Source: Nitrospirota bacterium (lineage in GTDB: Bacteria > Nitrospirota > Nitrospiria > Nitrospirales > Nitrospiraceae). Taken from it: DNA of 64,000 nucleotides. The stretch spans positions 62,001 through 126,000 of the forward strand of contig JAUXQT010000100.1 in assembly GCA_030682135.1 (NCBI GenBank). The letters are read 5' to 3'. The position numbers and the translations under genes are program-made. Below the pieces are notes generated by a model. That model was not told the origin of the DNA, did not search any database, and saw nothing but the letters and a program-made list of their open reading frames with translations. This document shows positions 41,144-50,538 of this stretch, in pieces (within the stretch, counting starts at the first letter, position 1; the number at the start of each line of letters is the position of its first letter).

Positions 41144-42025
41144 ATGAATCAGCACGGACACCTCCTCACGCCCGGCACCCTCTGGCCCGCCCTGCTCGCA
41201 CGAACGGCCCATGCCCATGACCGGAAGGCCATCCTCTCCATCCCCACGGAGCCGGAGGTAATCGAGCAGAGCGGAGTGGCTTTTCAAGTGCGCGTCATCA
41301 CAGCCCTTGCGATGAAAGCGCTCACGACTGCTGCGAAATCGAACAACGACCCCTTCCTGCCATACGACCAGGACCTCTTCGTGACGGATGTCTCCCCCAC
41401 TCATGTCGCCTTGCTGAACAAGTTCAACGTGGTCGATCACCATCTCGTCATCGTGACCCGCTCGTTCGAGCCGCAAGAGGCCCTGCTCACCCATGAGGAT
41501 TGCGCGGCGCTGCTGGCTTGCCTCGCTGAAATCGACGGACTGGGCTTCTACAACGCCGGACCGGCAGCCGGGGCCAGTCAGCGGCACAAACATCTGCAGC
41601 TGATTCCGTTGTCCGCTTTACCGGAAGCCCGACTGCCGATCCAACCGTTGCTACGTTCCGTGAAAATGGCCGGCGCCACCGGCCTGGTGCCAGGCTTGCC
41701 GTTCCTGCATGCCTATGCGCCGATGGACCAGGCATGGATCGACCAACAGAGTGATGGCGCCTCGCCGTTGCTCGACTGTTATCGCTCGTTGCTCCGCTCC
41801 GTGGGCCTGTCCGTTGAGGCACCCTCGATTCCCTACAACCTGCTCGTGACCAGACAGTGGCTCTTGCTGGTACCCCGGTCCCAGGAATTTTTCGAGGGGA
41901 TTTCGATCAATGCGCTGGGCTTCGCGGGAGCCTTGCTGGTGAAAGATGCGGCGCAACTTGCGACGCTGCGGAAACAGGGTCCCATGACCGCACTTCAACG
42001 GGTGGCGCTACCACGGCCGCCGTGA
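41144..42025 (+). CDS. Ap4A phosphorylase-like ATP adenylyltransferase (HIT superfamily)
   Basis: 293 aa. The N-terminal domain includes FLPYDQDLFVTDVSPTHVAL and KFNVVDHHLVIVTRSFEPQE. The nucleophile motif SQRHKHLQLIP is the H-x-H-x-Q version typical of Ap4A phosphorylases and GalT-like enzymes rather than hydrolytic HIT (H-x-H-x-H). The C-terminal domain contains IPYNLLVTRQWLLLVPRS. It would split Ap4A with phosphate to ADP and ATP, an alarmone-clearing activity. The preceding 256 bp hold no recognised element. A small lipoprotein gene follows at 45 bp. Confidence 0.9.
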   Translation: MNQHGHLLTPGTLWPALLARTAHAHDRKAILSIPTEPEVIEQSGVAFQVRVITALAMKALTTAAKSNNDPFLPYDQDLFVTDVSPTHVALLNKFNVVDHHLVIVTRSFEPQEALLTHEDCAALLACLAEIDGLGFYNAGPAAGASQRHKHLQLIPLSALPEARLPIQPLLRSVKMAGATGLVPGLPFLHAYAPMDQAWIDQQSDGASPLLDCYRSLLRSVGLSVEAPSIPYNLLVTRQWLLLVPRSQEFFEGISINALGFAGALLVKDAAQLATLRKQGPMTALQRVALPRPP

Positions 42026-42069
42026 AGCGGCGTTCGTGAAACGTGACGCGTTAACAGAGGAGGATGGTG

Positions 42070-42219
42070 ATGATTCGTTTGATACCGGCCCTTGTTGTGG
42101 CATTCGTCGTCCTGGCCGCTCTCGCGTCCGGCTGCATTCCGCGTCACCCTCCCCACACGCCTCAGCCGGTGCCGGAAGTCCCCAACCAAGAGGTACGCCC
42201 GGCTGATCAGCGGAGCTGA
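42070..42219 (+). CDS. Small proline-rich lipoprotein, 49 aa
   Basis: MIRLIPALVVAFVVLAALAS then GCIPRHPPHTPQPVPEVPNQ. It has a lipoprotein signal with Cys22 and a mature part of only 28 residues, rich in Pro and His. AGAGGAGG lies 6 nt before the ATG at 42070; a second in-frame ATG at 42064 sits too close to it. A terminator-like hairpin follows the stop. Confidence 0.7.
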   Translation: MIRLIPALVVAFVVLAALASGCIPRHPPHTPQPVPEVPNQEVRPADQRS

Positions 42220-42233
42220 TGGCTGGACCTCAA

Positions 42234-42320
42234 GAGCTGATAGCGAATGGCTGATAGCACGGACAAAGGCAATTCTGTGTTTATTCTCCGGACATGCTAT
42301 CAGCCATACGCTATAGGCTC
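42234..42320 (+). terminator. Long word-family hairpin followed by T-rich tract
   Basis: Arms GCTGATAGCGAATGGCTGAT and ATCAGCCATACGCTATAGGC pair over about 25 bp, with 35 nt between them, followed by TCTTTTCTTC. It lies between the plus-strand lipoprotein gene and the convergent GNAT gene and could terminate both. The same words (atagcgtatgg) occur at 26.6 kb. Confidence 0.6.
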
Positions 42321-42361
42321 TTTTCTTCAGACAAGACACGCGAGGTGAATTGATCCGCTGG

Positions 42362-44014
42362 CTACTGTTTCGCCGGGGGGGCTTCCAATGCGAGATGCAG
42401 CACTTCCGACTCGGCCAGATCTTGGTCTCGCTTTGAATTGCCGGAGCGTAGGAGCTTGTCGCCGAGGCCGACGGCCAGGTTGCGATAGATGATGACCCCG
42501 ATGTCGGGGCGGCGGCGAATGAGATCCGCCAGATCGCGCTGGAGCAGTTCCGCCGCCTCAACCGGCCCTTCGGCGGTGGCCGTGGCGGAATGGGGTCTGG
42601 CCGAGAGGAGCGAGACTTCGCCGCACGTTTCTCCGGTGCGGACGGTCCCGATCGTGACTGATGGAGACCCACCACTAATGGCGACTTGCCCCTGCAGCAG
42701 GATGTAGAGACGGTCGGCAGGATCGTGCGTGGCAAAGAGACGCTCGCCGGCCCGCACTTCCCGCACCCGGCAGATTCCTGCGAGCCTGGTCGCCTGTTCC
42801 ATGTTCATCCCGTGAAACAACGGGATCTCCTTGATCGCCTGCGCCATGCGCGGGGCAATCACGCAGGTGGAAAAGCCGCGCATCACCACGTCGGCGACAG
42901 CCTGCACCGGTTCCATCAGCGCGAGCGGCCCAAGATCTTGCAGCTTGTTCAGCCGCACCATCTTTACGATGTCGAGCCGTTCCACTTGATAAAAGACCAT
43001 GGCCGGCACATAGGCGACCGGAAGAAAGTTCAGCTCCAAAAGCGTGCGCTGCATTCGTGGCGCATAGGCGCTGACGTCGATCTCAATGTATTCAATCCCC
43101 ATCTCCTCCCGGCACTTCCGTTCCAGCTCGGAGAGCAGAAATCGCACGACGTCGTCGGCCAAGGCGATCAACTCGAACACACGGACGGTGTGCTCGACCG
43201 GATCCATCGTATAGCCGACAGCCCCGACGATGTGGCCGCCGGAGCGGGCCAGAAAGTAACTGGTTTGCCGCGCCTGGAGTTTGAAGAACCCATAATCCAG
43301 CCGCATGGGGCCGAAGATTTCACGATTGCGGACCCGCCCACGCTCGATGCGCAGCAGAGCCGGATAACCTTCGGCCTGCAGCTGCTCGATGGTGTAGTCG
43401 CCCCCGGCTGGATACGGCGCGGAATCTTCGTCGACGATGAAATCCGGCGTGAGCGGCGGCTGGCTCATGACGAGATTGGCTAAGGCATAGGCCTCGGGAA
43501 TGATCCGAGGATTGTTGCGGCGCAAGGCCAGCGCGTCGCCGAAATACCGGGCCAGCAGAGCGAAACTCTCGCGGTGGCGGAAAAAATGTTTCAGTGGCAG
43601 AAAGCCGGTGGGGATGAACCCGTGCGCGAGACTGATCTGCTGGGCGTACGGGTGCACAGTCCGCGCGACGACCAGACCGACATGCAGGCGGTTGTGAATG
43701 GCTTCCAGCCGCTTCTCCATCAGCAGCTTGCCGACCTGTAAGCGGCGATAGTCCGGGTGGACGGCGAGGCGGCCGAATTCTCCGACGAGATCGGAATGGG
43801 CCCCGAAGTCGAAGAGGACGGAGGCCGTGCCGATCACCCGGCCTGCATCTGTATCTTCGGCAACGAGAATCAGCGCGTCGTCGGTGAAGACGGAGCGCTT
43901 GAGCCACAATTCGTCGTAGAGTTCGCGATGCGGATAGTCGGCCCCGTAGACCGCGAGAAAGATCTCACGGATCTGGACGACATCTTCTTCGCGGGCTTCT
44001 CTGATCCGAATCAT
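42362..44014 (-). CDS. GNAT acetyltransferase with second GNAT-like domain and cyclic-nucleotide-binding domain
   Basis: 550 aa. Residues 1-160 are a GNAT domain (IREAREEDVVQIREIFLAVY; acetyl-CoA loop VHPDYRRLQVGKLLM). Residues ~200-350 look like a second, divergent GNAT (GGHIVGAVGYTMDPVEH, EYIEIDVSAYAPRMQRTLLE). Residues ~395-530 form a CRP-type cNMP pocket (YILLQGQVAISGG, GEVSLLSARPHSATATA). It may be a protein or metabolite acetyltransferase gated by cAMP or cGMP, as in mycobacterial Pat but with the domain order reversed. GAGGGCTGTC precedes the ATG. Confidence 0.88.
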   Translation of the reverse strand: MIRIREAREEDVVQIREIFLAVYGADYPHRELYDELWLKRSVFTDDALILVAEDTDAGRVIGTASVLFDFGAHSDLVGEFGRLAVHPDYRRLQVGKLLMEKRLEAIHNRLHVGLVVARTVHPYAQQISLAHGFIPTGFLPLKHFFRHRESFALLARYFGDALALRRNNPRIIPEAYALANLVMSQPPLTPDFIVDEDSAPYPAGGDYTIEQLQAEGYPALLRIERGRVRNREIFGPMRLDYGFFKLQARQTSYFLARSGGHIVGAVGYTMDPVEHTVRVFELIALADDVVRFLLSELERKCREEMGIEYIEIDVSAYAPRMQRTLLELNFLPVAYVPAMVFYQVERLDIVKMVRLNKLQDLGPLALMEPVQAVADVVMRGFSTCVIAPRMAQAIKEIPLFHGMNMEQATRLAGICRVREVRAGERLFATHDPADRLYILLQGQVAISGGSPSVTIGTVRTGETCGEVSLLSARPHSATATAEGPVEAAELLQRDLADLIRRRPDIGVIIYRNLAVGLGDKLLRSGNSKRDQDLAESEVLHLALEAPPAKQ

Positions 44015-44033
44015 GACAGCCCTCTGCGCCAGC

Positions 44034-44156
44034 AGGATGCTGAAAAAAACCGCCAGCGGCGTTCTCGCATCGTTCAGACCCTCAACGTACCCCAGAGGGT
44101 ACGCCTCGGCCCCTCACTCGCTGCGGCCTTGATGGACGGCCTTTTTGAGCATCCTG
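44034..44156 (+). repeat. ~125-bp palindromic element, copy J
   Basis: Ends are AGGATGCTGAAAAAAACCG and CGGCCTTTTTGAGCATCCTG. The centre is GTACCCCAGAGGGTAC. Nearly the same sequence as copy K at 45435, and the two flank the M20 amidohydrolase gene in the same orientation. Confidence 0.85.
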
Positions 44157-44239
44157 CGTGAGGTGTTCTCCTCTTATCCAAGGCCTGCTGACCATCAAAG
44201 TTTCAGCATATCAAAACAGTTTGTCCGCAGCCTGCTAGG

Positions 44240-45421
44240 TCAGGAACGGGAGGTCTGATCGCGCAAGCGTTGGCCGGCAATCTTAGCAATGGCCAGGTAG
44301 TAGGCTGCGCCGACGGCCAAGGCCTCTTCGTCGAAATCGAACTTGCTGGAATGAGCAGGGAAGCCTTCCTTGCCGGGCACTTGCCCGCCGAACCGGACAT
44401 AGGCCCCCGGTATCTTTTCCATGTAGTAGCTGAAATCCTCAGCCCCCATGTTGGCCGTCTTCAGCGGCAGCACATTGGCCGCCCCGACCGCCGCGATTGC
44501 GGCGGAGCGGGCGAGACCCGCCATTTCCGGTGTATTGATGAGCGGCGGTGTCCCTTCGGTCACGGCGACTTGAATCTTGGCGCCGTGGAGTTGAGCGATC
44601 GATTCGGCGATGCGGCGGACGGAAGAAAGGAGCTGTTGCCGGACAGAGGGATCTTGCGCACGGACAGTGCCAGCCAGCCTGGCCTGGCCTGCAATCACGT
44701 TCGGGGCAGTCCCAGCGTGGAACTGCCCCACGGAGACGACCGACGGACGGGCCGGATCGACTTCGCGCGAGACGATCGTTTGCAGCGCCATGATCATGAG
44801 ACTCCCGACCACGACGGAGTCGATGCTTTCATGGGGGCGGGCGCCGTGCGCGCCCTGTCCAATAATTTCGATCATGAAATTATCCGACGACGCATTGACG
44901 GCGCCCTCGGACACGACGATGGCCCCCGGGTGATAGTGGCGGTCGAGATGGCCGCCGAATATCATGCCCGCACCGTCCAATGCCCCGGCCTTGATCATGG
45001 CGATCGCACCGGTGCCTTTTTCTTCTGCCGGTTGAAAAATCAGTCGCACGGGAGCCGGCAGGTCTTTCTCCTCGGAGAGGAGCGCCGCCGCGCCGAGCAA
45101 CATGGTGGTGTGCCCATCATGGCCGCAGGCATGCATGATGCCGTCGTGGACCGACGCGAAATCCAAGCCGGTGTCTTCCTGAATCGGCAGTGCGTCCGTA
45201 TCGGCACGCAAGACGACGCAGGGCACTCCGGCGCGTCCGGGAATGTCGGCGACGACTCCGTGGCCGGCGACCTGAGCCCGATACTTGATGGCCAGACCAT
45301 CGAGAAATTTGCAGATGACGGCGGCCGTGTTCACTTCCTGCCCGCTGAGCTCCGGATACTCGTGGAGCACGCGGCGAAGCTGAACGAGGCGGTGTTTTAG
45401 CGGCTCAGGAATCAACGGCAT
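44240..45421 (-). CDS. M20-family metal-dependent amidohydrolase
   Basis: 393 aa. The metal-site motifs are RADTDALPIQE (Asp), MHACGHDGHT (Cys/His), FQPAEEKGTGA (catalytic Glu), and a distal His-bearing segment GGHLDRHYHPG. The dimerisation domain is in the middle. It matches N-acyl-amino-acid/hippurate amidohydrolases (M20D, AbgB/HipO-like), which free amino acids from acyl or indole conjugates. AAGGTC precedes the ATG. It is flanked on both sides by near-identical ~125-bp palindromes. Confidence 0.92.
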   Translation of the reverse strand: MPLIPEPLKHRLVQLRRVLHEYPELSGQEVNTAAVICKFLDGLAIKYRAQVAGHGVVADIPGRAGVPCVVLRADTDALPIQEDTGLDFASVHDGIMHACGHDGHTTMLLGAAALLSEEKDLPAPVRLIFQPAEEKGTGAIAMIKAGALDGAGMIFGGHLDRHYHPGAIVVSEGAVNASSDNFMIEIIGQGAHGARPHESIDSVVVGSLMIMALQTIVSREVDPARPSVVSVGQFHAGTAPNVIAGQARLAGTVRAQDPSVRQQLLSSVRRIAESIAQLHGAKIQVAVTEGTPPLINTPEMAGLARSAAIAAVGAANVLPLKTANMGAEDFSYYMEKIPGAYVRFGGQVPGKEGFPAHSSKFDFDEEALAVGAAYYLAIAKIAGQRLRDQTSRS

Positions 45422-45434
45422 GATTATGACCTTG

Positions 45435-45557
45435 CAGGATGCTGAAAAAAACCGCCAGCGGCGTTCTCACATCGTTCAGACCCTCAACGTACCCCAAGGG
45501 TACGCCTCGGCCCTTCACTCGCTGCGGCCTTGCTGGACGGCCTTTTTGAGCATCCTG
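45435..45557 (+). repeat. ~125-bp palindromic element, copy K
   Basis: Ends are AGGATGCTGAAAAAAACCG and CGGCCTTTTTGAGCATCCTG. The centre is GTACCCCAAGGGTAC. A direct repeat with copy J around the amidohydrolase gene; recombination between them would delete that gene. Confidence 0.85.
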
Positions 45558-45842
45558 CGGGAGGGTCCTCCTCTTGTCCAAGACGTGTAGGCCATCAAAG
45601 GTCTAAACCTGCTGTGCCGAATTGGTTTCCCCCAGCCTACTCGGCAATGAACGTACGACGGCCTGTCAGTATACCTTTAGCCGGGTCCGGCCAGACCGGC
45701 GAGCTGAAGACAACTGCCCCATGGTAGCACAGAAGAGACGGAGGTTTCCGCAGGGGATCGCGCTCTTCCGCTCGCTCGTCTCCCATTCCTAAAAGCAGGC
45801 TGACGTGGCGTCTCCTGCGCACATCGAAGGGCCCTCATCCTA

Positions 45843-46230
45843 TTCAATAATCCCTCCAGGCTCGCTCACTTTTCTCTTCTGATGGTGGTCTACTTGATAT
45901 CCCACTGCGCGCGTGCATTCGTATGCGTTTCCCATTTAAGTACCAACCAAGCAAGGGGGTGAGGAGCTTTCGACTGCGGCCGTCGAGCGAGGCCCTTCAG
46001 AGGGCGCGCGCTCCGGGAGCAAAGAAAGCTCCTCACCCCCTTGCGCCACACCTTTCTCAGGCCGCGCGTTGCGCGAGCACAGGAGATCAACAGACCACCC
46101 TCCCCCTTTCCAACTCAGTCGCTTCCTCTCATCAAAGGGGCGGGCTCGTGGGTCCTCAACTGCGCGCGTCGAACGAGGCCCTTCCGAGGGCGCGCGTTCC
46201 GCGAGCACGGAGGACCCACGAGCCTGCCCC
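45843..46230 (+). repeat. Nested family-2 hairpin array
   Basis: The spacer motif AATCCCTCCAGGCTCGCTC leads into an outer left arm GGTGGTCTACTTGATATCC (about 45885). Its right arm GGAGATCAACAGACCACCC lies at about 46081-46099. In the loop is a complete second hairpin (45955-46040) with arms GGGGGTGAGGAGCTTTC and GAAAGCTCCTCACCCCC. A third hairpin (46137-46230) has arms GGGCGGGCTCGTGGGTCCTC and GAGGACCCACGAGCCTGCCC. All share the core GCGCGCGTCGAACGA / CGCGCGTTCCGCGAGCA. The stretch 45560-45840 before it shows nothing recognisable. Confidence 0.82.
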
Positions 46231-46231
46231 G

Positions 46232-49200
46232 TCACACCCACTCCGGCGCATACTCCTTTCCCGCTTCTTGTTCTGCGAACCATCGATAGAGGGCCGGCAA
46301 CACGACCAGCGTGAGCGCGGTCGAGGTGAAAAGACCGCCGATCACGACGGTCGCGAGCGGCCGCTGGACTTCGGCCCCGATCCCCTGCGCGAGCGCCAAC
46401 GGCAGCAGACCCAATAACGTCGTCATCATCGTCATGACGACCGGACGAAGCCGGAGAACACAACCCTTGACGATCGCCTGGTCCATTTGCATGCCTTCGT
46501 TTCGCAACTGATTGATATAGGACACCAGCACGATCCCGTTCCCGACCGCCAAACCGAACAGTTCGATGAAACCGATGGAGGCCGGCACGCTCAGGTATTG
46601 CCCGCTCAGCCAGAGAGACACGAAGCCCCCGATCAAGGCGAAGGGGAGATTCATAATGATCAACGTCGCATAGCGGAGCGAGTGAAAGGCCCAGAAGAGC
46701 AGAAAGAAGACGAGCCCCAGCGTGACCGGCACCACGATCAACAGCCGCGCGTTCGCCCGCTCCATGTTCTCGAAAGCTCCGCCCCAGGTGACATGGTAGC
46801 CTTCGGGCAGGTGCACCAATGATTCCAGTCTCTTGCGCCCTTCATCCACGACGCCGCCGATGTCGCGACCCACGACGTTAAAGCCGATGTAGATGCGACG
46901 ATGGACCTGCTCACGGCTGATGCGGGCCGGGCCTTCGCGCATTTCGATCGAAGCGAGTTCGCTCATCGGGATCAGCGCGCCTGAGGCCGACTTCACCCGA
47001 ATCTCTCCGATGGTGCCGATGCTGTTGCGCTGCAGCTCCGGGAACCGAAGCGTCAATTGAAACCGCCGTTCGCCTTCGTACACGTAGGTCGCCGCCTTGC
47101 CGCCGATGGCGGTGGCAATAATCTCCTGCACATCGGCCACGTTGATGCCGAAGCGGGCGATCTTCTGACGGTCGATATCGACCGTCAGATAGGGTTGGCC
47201 GGCAATCTGCTCGACTTTAATGTCTTTGACGCCGTCGATCTGCTGCATCAAGGCGGCGATCTCCTCCGCCTTGTCGTGCAGGACGTCGAGATCCTCCCCG
47301 AAGAGCTTGATCGCACATTCGGTCCTGATGCCGGAGATCAGTTCGTCCACCCGTTCTTGAATCGGCTGGCTCATGAGGACCGAAATGCCGGGGATCTCCG
47401 CCAGCTTTTTCCTGATGGCGTCGGTCAATTGCGCCTGAGTGGTCGCCGTCTTCCATGTGCTCCGATCGGTCAGGGTCACGATCGGATCGCTCTCGTTCGG
47501 CTCTTCCGGCCCAAAGGCGATATCAGGCCGCCCGATCCTGCTCACGGCCATCCGCACTTCGGGAAACTCCAGCATCGCCTTATGGGTGCGCTTCTCCATC
47601 TCGATGGACTCCGGCAGCGAGACGCTCGGCAACCGCACGATCTGAGGCGTCAAAGCGCCTTCTTCCAGGAGCGGAATGAACTCTCTCCCTATGAGCGGAA
47701 CGAGCGCGAGGCTGCAGAGCACGATCGCCGTCGAACCGGTCAAGACGCGGCTGCGATGCCGAAGCGTCCATTGCAGCACCGGCACATAGCGCTGTTTCAT
47801 CCAGAACGTGAGGCGCGTTTCCTCCGGATGGTTTCCGCGCAAGAGCAGCGACGCAAGCACCGGCGACAGGGTCAGCGTGACGACGACCGAAACCAGAAGC
47901 GCGATGACCAGCGTATAGGCCAGCGGCGCGAACATCTTCCCTTCCATGCCCTGGAGCGTCATGAGGGGCAGGAACACGACGCTGATGATGAGAATGCCGA
48001 AGAGGATCGGACGGCCGACTTCTTTCGTCGCGTGAAGGATAACGTCAAGGTTGCTTCTCCTCTCCACGCCGTTATTCTGCGCGAGATGCCGGTAGACGTT
48101 TTCTACGACGACCAGCGACCCGTCCGCGATTTCACCGATCGCGATGGCGAGCCCGCCGAGCGTCATCAAGTTGGCTGAGAGCCCCAACCGCTGCATCACG
48201 ATGAATGTGATCAGGGGGGTCACGATGAGCGAGACCGTCACGACGAGGGCGCTACGGACATGGCCCAGGAAGAAAAAGAAGACGAAGACCACCAGCACGA
48301 TCCCTTCGATCAGAGCATCCCGCACCGTATCGATGGCAGCCGTGACCAACTCGATGCGGTCGTAGAAGGGCAGGAGCTTGGTACCGGCTGGAAGGATGTG
48401 ACTCTGCTGCAGATCGTCCACCTTGCTCTTGACCGCCTCGACCACCTGCCGCGCATTGCCCCCGCGGATCATGAGCACCGTCCCCGCCACAACCTCCCGC
48501 TCGCCGTTGAGCACCACGGCCCCATGGCGGACGGCGTGGCCGATGCGGACCTCCGCGACATCGCGGACGAAGACCGGCGTGCCGCCGGACTCCTTGACGA
48601 TGATGGACTCGATATCGCTCACGGTCTTGATCAGTCCCAGCCCGCGGACGATCGCCCGTTCCGCATGGCGCTCCAGCACGTTGCCGCCGGCATTGGCATT
48701 GTTCTTCGCCACCGCCCCGTAAATATCGTGGAGCGTCAGGTCGTATTTGCGGAGCTTCGCCGGATCGACGAGGACTTGGTACTGCTTCACAAACCCGCCC
48801 ATGCCGTTCACATCGATCACGCCAGGCACGCTCTTGAGCAGCGGGCGCAGGACCCAGTCCTGCAGCGTGCGCTGATCCGTCAGCTCGGTCTCGACGACCG
48901 AGGGATCGGCCGCCGCCGCATGCGGTCCTTCCACATAATATTGATAGACCTCGCCGAGCCCGGTACTCACGGGAGCCATCACAGGATCGAGCCCCTCCGG
49001 CAATCGTTCTTTCGCCGCCATGATCCGTTCGAGGACCAACTGGCGGGCGAAGTAGATGTCGACGTCGTCGTTGAACACGACCGTGATCTGAGAGAGGGCG
49101 AATTTTGACAGGGATCGAATCTCCGCCAAGCCCGGCAGGCCGGTCATCTGGAGTTCGAGCGGATAGGTGATGAATCGTTCAACTTCGACCGGCGAGAGAC

Positions 49201-49363
49201 CCGGCGCGTCGGTCAGCACCTGCACCTGGATATTCGTCACGTCGGGATAGGCGTCGATCGGAATGGCACGAAACGCGAATACGCCGGCGACGGACAACAG
49301 ACAGGCCAGACCCAGAACCAGGATCCGTTGCCGCAATGAAAATTCCAGCAAAGAGGCAATCAT
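46232..49363 (-). CDS. CusA/CzcA-type heavy-metal RND efflux pump
   Basis: 1043 aa with the RND layout: TM1 (LVLGLACLLSVAGVFAF), a large periplasmic domain, TM2-6, a second periplasmic domain and TM7-12. The TM4 segment AIGEIADGSLVVVENVYRHL carries the Asp and Glu typical of heavy-metal (HME) RND pumps. TM11-12 end in LTLVVLPALYRWF. It would export Cu(I)/Ag(I) or divalent Co/Zn/Cd using the proton gradient; the metal is not certain. The start overlaps the adaptor gene stop by 4 bp. No outer-membrane partner gene is nearby. Confidence 0.94.
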   Translation of the reverse strand: MIASLLEFSLRQRILVLGLACLLSVAGVFAFRAIPIDAYPDVTNIQVQVLTDAPGLSPVEVERFITYPLELQMTGLPGLAEIRSLSKFALSQITVVFNDDVDIYFARQLVLERIMAAKERLPEGLDPVMAPVSTGLGEVYQYYVEGPHAAAADPSVVETELTDQRTLQDWVLRPLLKSVPGVIDVNGMGGFVKQYQVLVDPAKLRKYDLTLHDIYGAVAKNNANAGGNVLERHAERAIVRGLGLIKTVSDIESIIVKESGGTPVFVRDVAEVRIGHAVRHGAVVLNGEREVVAGTVLMIRGGNARQVVEAVKSKVDDLQQSHILPAGTKLLPFYDRIELVTAAIDTVRDALIEGIVLVVFVFFFFLGHVRSALVVTVSLIVTPLITFIVMQRLGLSANLMTLGGLAIAIGEIADGSLVVVENVYRHLAQNNGVERRSNLDVILHATKEVGRPILFGILIISVVFLPLMTLQGMEGKMFAPLAYTLVIALLVSVVVTLTLSPVLASLLLRGNHPEETRLTFWMKQRYVPVLQWTLRHRSRVLTGSTAIVLCSLALVPLIGREFIPLLEEGALTPQIVRLPSVSLPESIEMEKRTHKAMLEFPEVRMAVSRIGRPDIAFGPEEPNESDPIVTLTDRSTWKTATTQAQLTDAIRKKLAEIPGISVLMSQPIQERVDELISGIRTECAIKLFGEDLDVLHDKAEEIAALMQQIDGVKDIKVEQIAGQPYLTVDIDRQKIARFGINVADVQEIIATAIGGKAATYVYEGERRFQLTLRFPELQRNSIGTIGEIRVKSASGALIPMSELASIEMREGPARISREQVHRRIYIGFNVVGRDIGGVVDEGRKRLESLVHLPEGYHVTWGGAFENMERANARLLIVVPVTLGLVFFLLFWAFHSLRYATLIIMNLPFALIGGFVSLWLSGQYLSVPASIGFIELFGLAVGNGIVLVSYINQLRNEGMQMDQAIVKGCVLRLRPVVMTMMTTLLGLLPLALAQGIGAEVQRPLATVVIGGLFTSTALTLVVLPALYRWFAEQEAGKEYAPEWV

Positions 49364-50538
49364 AGCGCCGGCTCGATCTTGTGCCGTTCCATTTCAGACT
49401 TGAGGACGAACGATCCCTTGGTCACAACCTGCTCGCCGGCGCTCACCCCCTCCAGCACTGTCACCACTTCTCCCTGCGCGCTTCCCAACTTGACCGTCCG
49501 TACTTCGAATTCGTTCGTCTCTTTTCGGACAAAGAGTATTTTCCCAGCCGGTCCGTTCTGGACTGCCGCAAGCGGCACAGTCAAGGCATCCGGGGTCGGC
49601 GCCGCATAGACACGGACGGTGGCGAACATTTCCGGTTTGAGCAGCCGATCGGGATTCGGCACCGTGACTCGCAGACGCATCGTGCGGGTTGCCGCATCGA
49701 TCACATCGCTGATGTAGGTAATCGTTCCCGGAAAGATGGCATGAGGATAGGCGGATACGATGACATCGACCCTCTGCTCCTTGCGGATATACTGCACGTC
49801 CTTCTCCGGCACGTTACCGACCACCCACACCTCAGAAAGGTCCGCCACGGTGAAGAATTTCTGGTTCGTCTCAACCACCTCGCCCCTGGTAATATTGCGC
49901 ATGATGACCCGGCCGTCGAAGGGCGCGCGTAACGGCACGTCGGCCTTGATCGTATGCTCACGCTTCAACCGCTCGATTTCCTGCCGTGGAACGCCGAGCA
50001 GTTCGAGACGATTTTGCGTTTCGCGGGCCTCGGCCCGGGCCGTTTTCATTTCCGCCTCGCGGCGCTGCAGCTCGGCCAGGCTCACCGCCTTGTGTTCGTG
50101 CAGATCCCTGGCGCGCTCGTGCGCCAATTCTGCTTCATGCAGCCTTGCCACGGCCTTCAAGTAGGCTCCCTCCGCCACGCCAAGGTCCGTACTATGAAGC
50201 AGCGCCAGCAAGGCATCTTTTTTCACATCTTGACCGACATCCACATGGACCTTGACCACCCGGCCTCTGATGAGCGTGGTGACCTCAGCCAATTCATTTT
50301 CGTTGGACTGCACGGTGGCGGGAAACTCGCGAGGCACCAGCAACTGCCCGCGGGCAACCGGCACGACCTCAATGGCCGTCCGCCCGAGTTCTTCGGGTGT
50401 GAGACGGAGCACTCCAGGCCCCTCAGCCACAGCGGCCTTGTTGGCCTCAGGCGCCGGGTCGGGCGTTCTCTCGCAGGACAAGAACCCGGCTAAGGCTACT
50501 GAAACGAGGAACAGGCAGTTGACGAGATTTTTCAGCAT
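49360..50538 (-). CDS. CusB/CzcB-type periplasmic adaptor lipoprotein
   Basis: About 392 aa. The ATG at 50538 opens a lipoprotein signal (MLKNLVNCLFLVSVALAGFL then SC). The mature part has barrel, lipoyl (TLIRGRVVKVHVDVGQDVKK) and coiled-coil regions (residues ~115-185), and a second lipoyl half (PLRAPFDGRVIMRNITRGEV). It links the inner-membrane pump to an outer-membrane channel. The frame extends to 50562 (MWPGASGK). It is the first gene of the cusBA-like operon. No His-rich metal-binding N-terminus is visible. Confidence 0.9.
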   Translation of the reverse strand: MLKNLVNCLFLVSVALAGFLSCERTPDPAPEANKAAVAEGPGVLRLTPEELGRTAIEVVPVARGQLLVPREFPATVQSNENELAEVTTLIRGRVVKVHVDVGQDVKKDALLALLHSTDLGVAEGAYLKAVARLHEAELAHERARDLHEHKAVSLAELQRREAEMKTARAEARETQNRLELLGVPRQEIERLKREHTIKADVPLRAPFDGRVIMRNITRGEVVETNQKFFTVADLSEVWVVGNVPEKDVQYIRKEQRVDVIVSAYPHAIFPGTITYISDVIDAATRTMRLRVTVPNPDRLLKPEMFATVRVYAAPTPDALTVPLAAVQNGPAGKILFVRKETNEFEVRTVKLGSAQGEVVTVLEGVSAGEQVVTKGSFVLKSEMERHKIEPAL

